Source: CAYZAK01 sp964476445
GTDB taxonomy: Bacteria > CG03 > SLGR01 > JAGXOG01
Assembly (NCBI GenBank): GCA_964476445.1
Contig: CAYZAK010000036.1
Span: 1 to 16,635, forward strand
Direction of reading: 5' to 3'
Length of the DNA stretch: 16,635 nt
Shown here in pieces: positions 7,134 to 13,425 of this stretch. Under the pieces are notes generated by a model. The model searched no databases. It had not been told where the DNA came from and saw nothing but the letters and a program-made list of their open reading frames with translations. Each line of letters opens with the position of its first letter. The stretch's first letter is position 1. Both the position numbers and the translations under genes were made by a program.

Positions 7134-7165
7134 AAAAAAAGCCGGGCATCATATACAATGTCCGG
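7134..7165 (-). terminator. Rho-independent terminator between promoter and outer-membrane gene
   Basis: For minus-strand transcripts, CCGGACAT (7165-7158) pairs with ATGCCCGG (7149-7142) with one A-C mismatch and an 8-nt loop, followed by a run of seven T (7140-7134). It sits downstream of abiEii and of the promoter at 7245-7273 and 40 nt before the outer-membrane gene start, so it may end abiE transcription or act as an attenuator. Confidence 0.6.
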
Positions 7166-7200
7166 GTTATGCTTTTTCTATATGTATTCCTTACAACAGC

Positions 7201-7312
7201 TTATAAAAATTTTGGGCTCCTTTTAAAATTTTCCTTGTATTATGAATATACTAATCTGTAATTTTTCAGTCAAGAAAATTGTACATACATTTTTAATAGA
7301 ACCGTCCCTTTT
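7201..7312 (-). mobile_element. Solo end of the promoter-bearing element (copy 2)
   Basis: This aligns with 1167-1276 over about 110 bp: the terminal motif (minus strand GGGACGGTTCTATTAAAAATG), then the promoter, then an AAAAGGAG ribosome-binding-like sequence (plus CTCCTTTT, 7218-7225) with no start codon after it. The opposite end seen in copy 1 is not present. It begins about 30 bp after the stop of abiEii. Confidence 0.6.
7245..7273 (-). promoter_or_regulatory. Sigma70-type promoter within element copy 2
   Basis: On the minus strand TTGACT (7273-7268) and TATATT (7250-7245) are 17 bp apart, as in copy 1 at 1211-1239. Transcripts would run toward the outer-membrane gene through the terminator hairpin at 7134-7165. 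Confidence 0.6.
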
Positions 7313-7339
7313 TATACTTAAATCTATCCTTCTGAAATC

Positions 7340-7996
7340 CTATTTCAAAGAAACCCCCAAAAATATTACCGCTTTTCTGAAAAACGTTTTATCATAGTCA
7401 GTCTGAAAAATAATGTTATGTAAATCATAAACATCTCTTGCCAGAGACCTGCCAAGGGTCGCCATAACCTTACCCGCGAATAATTCTTCTTTAGAAACAT
7501 GCTTTATTTTATATTCCACTGTTTCATCAAAAAGTTTAAATTTATTTTCTATCGGCTTTCCTATAGGGCAACGATACATATAATTAAGCTCAAGCTCCAG
7601 ATTCTTATTGTCCCCGTATATATCTCTATACCCCAACCGCCACTTACCGCCGGCATGCTTCTGCTTCGGTACTCGTAACAGCTTATATCCATGGTCGTTT
7701 ACTATTATTTTTATCGCCCTGCTCATCTCCTTCCTTTCTACCAGCATGGTCTCCATATCTACAGAGCCTATATAATTCAGGTCTATATCAACAGAAAGGC
7801 GGGGCTTGTCCAGATAACAGAAATTCAGGCAGGTTCCCCCTTTAAGAAGAACACGGTGTTTAAGATAAGGATGTCTGAATATATCATACATTAAATCGTT
7901 CATCCTTATTATCTTGTCTATCAGGTCTGTTCTAAAACCCGTTCTGTCAGCAATTGCCTGGATCAGACTTTCTGTTATTCCCAAAACTCTTCCCAT
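7340..7996 (-). CDS. abiEii: AbiEii-type nucleotidyltransferase toxin, C-terminally shortened
   Basis: 218 residues from ATG 7996, overlapping the end of abiEi by 22 bp, the usual translational coupling of AbiE pairs. All the nucleotidyltransferase motifs are visible: LLKGGTCLNF (residues 50-59, the GS-type motif), the metal-binding pair D70-x-D72 in RLSVDIDLNY, LELELNYMY (third carboxylate region), and GKVMATLGRSLARDVYDL (Lys176, Arg187, Asp188), diagnostic of the family. Relatives transfer nucleotides to a cellular acceptor and cause growth arrest; AbiE is a type IV toxin-antitoxin and phage abortive-infection system. The protein ends GVSLK, but after TAG the same frame continues DFRRIDLSI, which looks like lost coding sequence, and then enters mobile element copy 2. 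The C-terminal helical region of about 70-90 residues usual in the family is missing, so activity is doubtful. A start at 8035 is possible but adds an unconserved leader. Confidence 0.88.
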   Translation of the reverse strand: MGRVLGITESLIQAIADRTGFRTDLIDKIIRMNDLMYDIFRHPYLKHRVLLKGGTCLNFCYLDKPRLSVDIDLNYIGSVDMETMLVERKEMSRAIKIIVNDHGYKLLRVPKQKHAGGKWRLGYRDIYGDNKNLELELNYMYRCPIGKPIENKFKLFDETVEYKIKHVSKEELFAGKVMATLGRSLARDVYDLHNIIFQTDYDKTFFRKAVIFLGVSLK

Positions 7997-8775
7997 TTTT
8001 TTTCTATGACCTCTTGGGGAACAACCAGATTCCATTTTTTTATCAGCTTACCCTCTTTTCTTCCGGGATCAAAATATACTGCGGAAGAAGGTATATTTTC
8101 TTCTAACCTTTGAAGTATTTTTTCTTCTGCAAAAAATTTCTCGCGGTGCTGCTCTAAAAAATACCCTACCCGCGCATATGAAACCCGTGACCCTAATATT
8201 TTCATATAATGAAACATCTTATCAAAATCCAGGTAAGGAAATTTTTCCAGGGACCTGTATGTCTCTTCTATACCGCCTGCGTATTCAGGCCGGTTTATGC
8301 AATCTATGAATGTCCTTTCACGATCAGTCAGCCTTACTTTTAAACCATGATACGCCTGCCGGGTAACACCTATAGACTCCGGCAATGTCTTATTCATTCG
8401 CCTGGGATATTGAACACTTCTATATTCTCTTTTGTTTATTATTGCGTTTCTTTTCTGAGTCCTGGTGTAGTAATAATACCTGTATAATGCGCTGTGGCTG
8501 TATCCCAAAAGTTCCAGAGCCGTATGAAAAGCCAGCACGGCATCTTTAGCTAAACGTGAAGCTATCAGTATCTCATCGGGCCTATATTTTTCAGGATCGC
8601 TTCCCGGCGGAACAACAGCGTAAAGCCCCCTCTGTATGCTTATTACCCTGCCGTTTGCCATATAATTCATTTTAAGATTATTGTAGGCTGTCTTTCTGTT
8701 TTTCTTTACAGCAGACATGTATTCATCTGTTGTGAATACCGGGTGAGTATTAAAAAATTCTTTGTAAACATTCAT
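7975..8775 (-). CDS. abiEi: AbiEi-type antitoxin and transcriptional repressor
   Basis: 266 residues. The N-terminus (FFNTHPVFTTDEYMSAV, then LKMNYMANGRVISIQRGLYAVVPPG) is the winged-helix DNA-binding domain typical of AbiEi, with the RGLYxVVPPG wing. The middle (LIASRLAKDAVLAFHTALELLGYS) and C-terminus (LTDRERTFIDCINRPEYAGG) match the antitoxin's COG5340-type region. AbiEi proteins neutralise the toxin without stable binding and repress their own operon. The ATG at 8775 (MNVYKEFF) is preferred over TTG at 8781. The stop overlaps the toxin start. Upstream are a perfect TTGACA promoter and repeated TTTGCAAA motifs. The antitoxin looks intact although the toxin is shortened. Confidence 0.9.
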   Translation of the reverse strand: MNVYKEFFNTHPVFTTDEYMSAVKKNRKTAYNNLKMNYMANGRVISIQRGLYAVVPPGSDPEKYRPDEILIASRLAKDAVLAFHTALELLGYSHSALYRYYYYTRTQKRNAIINKREYRSVQYPRRMNKTLPESIGVTRQAYHGLKVRLTDRERTFIDCINRPEYAGGIEETYRSLEKFPYLDFDKMFHYMKILGSRVSYARVGYFLEQHREKFFAEEKILQRLEENIPSSAVYFDPGRKEGKLIKKWNLVVPQEVIEKKWEEFWE

Positions 8776-8908
8776 TTGCAAACATTGTCTTTTAAGTATA
8801 TTTTACATAGTAATATTAACATATTTATGCAAATTGTCAAGCTGTTCATTTGCAAATATAGTGAATTGAGTATATTTTAAATAGGTTTTATTGCGGAGTT
8901 CTGCAAAT
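8773..8908. promoter_or_regulatory. Array of TTTGCAAA-like operator motifs around the abiE promoter
   Basis: CATTTGCAAAC (8773-8783) covers the start codon, ATGCAAAT (8827-8834) lies in the promoter spacer, CATTTGCAAAT (8847-8857) lies just upstream of the -35 box, and TGCAAAT recurs at 8902-8908. ATTTGCAAAT is a perfect 10-bp palindrome. The spacing suits cooperative repression by AbiEi, which is known to autoregulate abiE operons through repeats in the promoter. Confidence 0.6.
8813..8840 (-). promoter_or_regulatory. Sigma70-type promoter of the abiE operon
   Basis: On the minus strand TTGACA (8840-8835) and TAATAT (8818-8813) are 16 bp apart. The start would fall near 8806, giving a leader of about 30 nt before the antitoxin ATG at 8775. 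Confidence 0.65.
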
Positions 8909-9020
8909 ATCAATTTTCTATAATTTTGTAAAAGTATTTTTAAAAACTATCTGAGCCATCCAATTTTATCTTGCATATCCCTTTTTATTAAATACCTTAA
9001 AATACCTGTCATATTCTTTT

Positions 9021-9143
9021 TTATTTATTATCACCCTGCATTTGGGAAAAGGGGAAAGCAGAGAGAGATGCGCTAAGGAGGAGGTATAATAAAGAAAGGG
9101 TGACTAGTTTGCCCGGCCCCGGAAACTTAATTGCCGTTTTCAT
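9021..9143 (-). CDS. 40-residue secreted peptide or truncated exported protein
   Basis: The ATG at 9143 has a clear AAGGAG seven to eight nt upstream (about 9151-9156). The product has a basic start (MKTAIKFPGPGK), a hydrophobic core (LVTLSLLYLLLSASLSA) and ends FPFSQMQGDNK, so it is essentially a signal peptide with a short tail. The adjoining frame, entered near 9045, reads on as PFPKCRVIINKKEYDRYFKVF and stops near 8969, which suggests a longer secreted protein cut by a one-base shift. It may instead be a genuine small peptide. I do not recognise a family. Local GC is higher than in the flanks. Confidence 0.45.
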   Translation of the reverse strand: MKTAIKFPGPGKLVTLSLLYLLLSASLSAFPFSQMQGDNK

Positions 9144-9425
9144 TGGCTTTTCTCCTTGTTAAGATGTTATAGTTTAGCCTCCGTCTGTTAACCGGCGTAA
9201 CTTAAGAAGTTCTCATTAATCCGATGATTTTTTACACCATATTTGCGGGGGTTGTCAATAAGATTATTCTTAAAGAGAACGAAATTGATTTTATTAAGTG
9301 ACTTTTCACGAGTACCGTACGGTGACATAACTTTTGGGATTGACTCTACGTAATACGTATTATGCTTTATGCGTAATTTTTTTAAAATGTTTTATAGTCC
9401 TTATTAAATTAAATATCTATGTTTT
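9144..9425. other. Intergenic interval with two palindromes
   Basis: No gene is visible. ACCGTACGGT (9314-9323) is a perfect 10-bp palindrome. AATACGTATT (9352-9361) is another, set in a plus-strand stretch TTGACTCTACGTAATACG with a further TATGCGTAAT just after it, resembling toxin-antitoxin promoter-operators, yet no plus-strand gene follows. Confidence 0.35.
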
Positions 9426-12400
9426 TTAAATTTTACCGGATAATTCAGTTAAAATTTGTCTTATTTTATCTAAGCTAAAAGGTTTTTCTATAAATTTAAA
9501 ATCTTCCTTAGCTATATCTTCCCTGGTTATTTCATCGGCAATATAACCGCTTGTGGTAATAATACGTAAATTATCCTTTAATTTTTTTAATCTTTTGGCC
9601 ACTTCTATTCCATTGCCGTCCGGAAGAATAACATCGGCAAATACAATATCGATATTTTCCTTGTTTTCTTTAAATACTGCTGCGGCTTCTTTAGCAGTTT
9701 CGGCACCAAATATTTTGAAACCCATTTTCTTAAGTACTTTGGAGGAGACTTTTTTCACTTCTTCTTCGTCCTCAATCACAAGTATTCCCAATCCTTCCCC
9801 AGAACTGTCTTTACTTTTTCTTTCTTTATCTTTTTCTTTCTCTTTTTGAATCTTTTCTTCTTTGACTGCCGGGAGATAAATATTAATACTGGTTCCTTCT
9901 CCCGGGACAGTTTCCACACTAATATCTCCTTCACAATTTTTTACCACTCCATACACTACCGAAAGCCCCATTCCTGTACCTTCCCCTACTTTTTTTGTAG
10001 TAAAAAAAGGGTCAAACATTTGCTCTTTTGTCTCTTCGTCCATACCTTCGCCGTTATCCCGTACAGTTAATTTAACATACTTCCCCGGTTCTATCTCAGG
10101 TGTGGGAAGATTATTGGTAGTTATTTCCACATTTTGGGTTTCTATACTGATCTTCCCCCCTTCCGGCATTGCATTCCGGGCATTAATTGCAAGATTCATT
10201 ATTACCTGGTCTATAGTTGAAGGGGCTGCTTCAATTTGCTTTAGATCATCTTTTAAAGTATAAATAATATCTATATTTTCCGGGATAGTTCTTTCAAGCA
10301 TTTTACAAGTGTTTTTTACTACCGTATTCAAATTAATAATATCTTTTAGGGCTGTATCCTTTCGGCTAAACTGAAGCAACTGCTTGGTCAGATTTTTTGC
10401 CCGGTCCGAACTTTTATCTATTTCTGTTAAATCTTTTTTTACTTCATCCGACAGATTTTCTTCTAAAAGTAGCTGAGTCGTCATTTTTATAGTGGCAATT
10501 ATATTATTAAAATCATGTGCAACTCCACCGGTCAGGTTACCGATTGCTTCCATTTTCTGGGACTGTAAAAGCTGATTCTGAAGCTCTTCTTTTTCTTTTT
10601 CAGCTTGCTTACGGTCAGTAATATCCTGAGCAAAGGCAAATTCACACTCCTTATTTTCAAAATTAAGGTGCTTGCTTATCACCTGTGCGGGGTAGATTTC
10701 ACCTTCTTTAGTTTTATGCCGGGTTTCCATTATATTTACTTTGCCATTCTGCAGCTGATGCCAGTAATCTTTTCTTTTGGAAACAGGATAATTGGGATCG
10801 ACATCAAAAACACTTTTCCCCACCAATTCATCGTAGTGATAATTTAGTTTTTCACAGGCCTTTTTATTGGCATGTTCAATCTCACCTTCAGGTGTGATGA
10901 GAAAAATTTCCACGGGAGCATTTTCCAGAGCAAATTGGTTTAATCTGAGTTTCTTCTCCATCTCTTTTCTTTCGGTGATGTCCTGCACCATACCGGTGGA
11001 TTGGATGACGTCGCCCGCGTCATCACATTTGTGGACACAACGCTCATGGACATAACGGACTTCACCTGAGGTCCGACGCACAATCCGATGGTCAATCTCA
11101 TAACCAGCGTCTCCTTCCCTCACCGAACGGGAATACTTCTCATCCACTGCGGCACGGTCATCCGGGTGGATAAAATCGAGAAAGGCTTCATAGGTGGGCG
11201 CAAACTCCTGCGGTTTGCAGCCGAAAATGCGATAGACCTCGTCCGACCAGGTCAAACGGTTGTTGGCTACGTCCAGTTCCCAGCTTCCGGTGTGGGAGAT
11301 TTCCTGTGCATGAGCCAGAACATCTTCTTTCTGGCGTAAGGCATCTTCCGCATCCTTGAGTTCGGTAATATCTACACATGTCACTAATATTCTTTCTATA
11401 CCGTTAATGAGTATTAATCGTAAAGTAACATACTCCCAGAATATTTCACCTGTAACCTTTCTATTCTTCCATTCAAATCTCTGCACACCCTCAGTTGCCG
11501 CTTTTTGTATATGCTCCAGTGCGTCATCTTTTGAATAAGGCGGTTCCATCCAGAAATTATTCTTTTTTAATTCATTTAGATTTTTAAAACCATACCTAGT
11601 ATATGATTCATTATTACCGTCGATAATTTCACCTGTATCTTTATCATGAATTATATTAGAAACAGGCGCTTCATTAAATATAATTTTAAACCTTGATTCG
11701 CTATCCTTAAGGTCATTTCTCGCCCGCTTGTACATAAGGGCCTCACCGATATGCGCGGCTATGCCTTCCAAAATTTCAATCGTTGCGAGGGTGAAACGAC
11801 CTTTTCGCTTGTCGTTCAACTGAATCAGCCCCATAATCCGGTCTTTTTTCCGCATAGGTATCAAGGCAATAGAAGCATAGCCCTGATGGATGCAGTTGTT
11901 ACGCGGATTATGCCTGGGGTCCTCATCGGACGGGATATCGAGCACGGGGAAGGAATCGTTGGTCCAAGCGCTTCCCCCTTTGGTAAAGAGAGGGTTAGAT
12001 GGGTCGGTCTTGCCGGATAAAATCAGGCCGCAGGTGCATTCAAGGCTGACATTACCGTCCTTATCCCGGCAGACGCCGCCGTCCTTACCGCGTTCAAGCA
12101 GTGTGTTTTCGGTCCGTAGAAAATCCTTGGAAAAACCCTCCTGGACGAAATACGGATAATCCTCGCCATCTTGAAGGCGCAGGCCCACGGCATCGACCCC
12201 TATCCGTTTTTTTAATATACTGAGGATGCTCTGGATGGACTCCTCTATTTTGTCCGGCTTGTTGAGAACCTGCAGGATCTCCCGCCCCATCTCGAGATAG
12301 GTTTCCGCCTGCTTGCGCTTGGTGATGTCGCGGATATTGCACTGAGCAACTTCTGCGCGGTCAACTAAAAAAACGTCTGCCTCTACTTTTGTGCCTTCTT

Positions 12401-13091
12401 TAGTTTTTACTGTTGTATCGTTGTTATTAAAAATACCGTCTCTTTCTAATTCTAACATCATCTCCTGAAAGTCTTTATAATTTTCCGTTACACCAATTTC
12501 CCAGAGTTTCTTCTCTAAAAATTCTTTTTCAGAATGGCCCAGCTTATTTTGTACAGCTTCGTTGGATTCAAGAATATCGCCTTTAGTTTTATGAACTAGA
12601 AGTAATCCGTCTTTTGAGGTTTCAAAGGCTCTGCGGTACCGTTCCTCGGATTTTTCCAATGCCTTTTGTGCAAGCTTGCGGTCGGTAACATCCTCAATAG
12701 CCAGCAGAATAAGTTCTTCTTCTTTTTCTGCATCTGTTTTCACAGGGATATGCAACTGCCGGGCATTCAAAAGTAATTCTCGTTTACCCAGCTGTTCAAA
12801 CTTATGAGTTATTTCATAATCTTCTATAATTTTTTTATCAGGAAGAATTTCCTTTAATAAGGTTAGTAATTTCGGTATGTCCCATTGTCTATTCCCTATG
12901 ACATTAATTGGCTCTCCCACTGTTTCTTTTTCCGAAACTTTAAATTTAGTATAGAAAGCCCGGTTGGCGGAGATAACCTGCAGGTTTTTATCCAACACTA
13001 AAAATGGCTCGCGGAGGGTAGCAATAATTCTATTACTGTATTCTAGAATATCATTACCTTTTGATTTATTGTTTTCTTCTTTCTTTTTCAT
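9426..13091 (-). CDS. Multi-PAS/GAF hybrid sensor histidine kinase with C-terminal receiver
   Basis: 1221 residues with no membrane segment. Domains in order: PAS about 20-140, PAS about 148-262, GAF about 263-456, PAS about 461-580, PAS about 588-708 (IHPDDRAAVDEKY), PAS about 713-830, HisKA with H-box GGVAHDFNNII (His859), HATPase with N-box NLAINARNAMPEGG, G1 DNGEGM and G2 GEGTGMGLS (about 965-1075), a Lys/Glu linker, and a receiver at about 1101-1220 with acidic pocket Glu1107/Asp1108, phosphoacceptor Asp1153 and Lys1203. It should autophosphorylate and pass phosphate to its own receiver; no Hpt or output regulator is nearby. The GAF domain holds four Cys (341, 352, 354, 400). DNA for the GAF and the fourth PAS is much richer in GC (about 53-57% in samples) than the neighbouring domains (about 27-33%), so the gene looks assembled from parts of different origin. 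A possible promoter TTGAAA-17-TTTTAT lies at 13112-13140; the Shine-Dalgarno is weak. Confidence 0.93.
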   Translation of the reverse strand: MKKKEENNKSKGNDILEYSNRIIATLREPFLVLDKNLQVISANRAFYTKFKVSEKETVGEPINVIGNRQWDIPKLLTLLKEILPDKKIIEDYEITHKFEQLGKRELLLNARQLHIPVKTDAEKEEELILLAIEDVTDRKLAQKALEKSEERYRRAFETSKDGLLLVHKTKGDILESNEAVQNKLGHSEKEFLEKKLWEIGVTENYKDFQEMMLELERDGIFNNNDTTVKTKEGTKVEADVFLVDRAEVAQCNIRDITKRKQAETYLEMGREILQVLNKPDKIEESIQSILSILKKRIGVDAVGLRLQDGEDYPYFVQEGFSKDFLRTENTLLERGKDGGVCRDKDGNVSLECTCGLILSGKTDPSNPLFTKGGSAWTNDSFPVLDIPSDEDPRHNPRNNCIHQGYASIALIPMRKKDRIMGLIQLNDKRKGRFTLATIEILEGIAAHIGEALMYKRARNDLKDSESRFKIIFNEAPVSNIIHDKDTGEIIDGNNESYTRYGFKNLNELKKNNFWMEPPYSKDDALEHIQKAATEGVQRFEWKNRKVTGEIFWEYVTLRLILINGIERILVTCVDITELKDAEDALRQKEDVLAHAQEISHTGSWELDVANNRLTWSDEVYRIFGCKPQEFAPTYEAFLDFIHPDDRAAVDEKYSRSVREGDAGYEIDHRIVRRTSGEVRYVHERCVHKCDDAGDVIQSTGMVQDITERKEMEKKLRLNQFALENAPVEIFLITPEGEIEHANKKACEKLNYHYDELVGKSVFDVDPNYPVSKRKDYWHQLQNGKVNIMETRHKTKEGEIYPAQVISKHLNFENKECEFAFAQDITDRKQAEKEKEELQNQLLQSQKMEAIGNLTGGVAHDFNNIIATIKMTTQLLLEENLSDEVKKDLTEIDKSSDRAKNLTKQLLQFSRKDTALKDIINLNTVVKNTCKMLERTIPENIDIIYTLKDDLKQIEAAPSTIDQVIMNLAINARNAMPEGGKISIETQNVEITTNNLPTPEIEPGKYVKLTVRDNGEGMDEETKEQMFDPFFTTKKVGEGTGMGLSVVYGVVKNCEGDISVETVPGEGTSINIYLPAVKEEKIQKEKEKDKERKSKDSSGEGLGILVIEDEEEVKKVSSKVLKKMGFKIFGAETAKEAAAVFKENKENIDIVFADVILPDGNGIEVAKRLKKLKDNLRIITTSGYIADEITREDIAKEDFKFIEKPFSLDKIRQILTELSGKI

Positions 13092-13425
13092 TTTAAGAAA
13101 CTTTTATATAAATAAAATAGCAGTGAAATTTAGTTTTCAATTTACCATCTTATTTCACTTTTACCAATCTTTAAAATGTAACAATCCCTGCAACCGACCT
13201 GGTGAAGCCCCCGCTTTCCCCATAATTTATTATATTTTACCATATTCTGCCTTAAAAAAAAACCCCGCAGAATATGCACTTTGTTATTGAACTCGGGATA
13301 TTAATAATAGTTCAAATTTTAGATCTGACAGGCAGTAAAGTATAAAGAGAGGGAAAAAAGCATCGCAAATCCTTAAAGGCGAAGATAAGACAAATATTCT
13401 TCAGAATGAATTTTGCAATTGTTAT
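13092..13425. other. Intergenic interval with a long inverted repeat
   Basis: No gene is visible. CATATTCTGC (13241-13250) and GCAGAATATG (13267-13276) are a perfect 10-bp inverted repeat with a 16-nt centre containing an A run and CCCC. In a minus-strand transcript leaving the P-type ATPase gene the loop would hold GGGG and a T run, so it could be a structured 3' end, but it is not a standard terminator. Confidence 0.4.

Noticed and set aside
7997..8035. Alternative start of abiEii at 8035 adding 13 residues (MESGCSPRGHRKK)
   Set aside because: The extra residues are an out-of-frame reading of the antitoxin's last codons and show no conservation-like pattern; the ATG at 7996 gives the usual short overlap.
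11188..12342. Several frames of 60-90 codons on both strands inside the large kinase gene
   Set aside because: They overlap a continuous 1221-codon frame with full domain content and are confined to its GC-rich parts, where stops are rarer.
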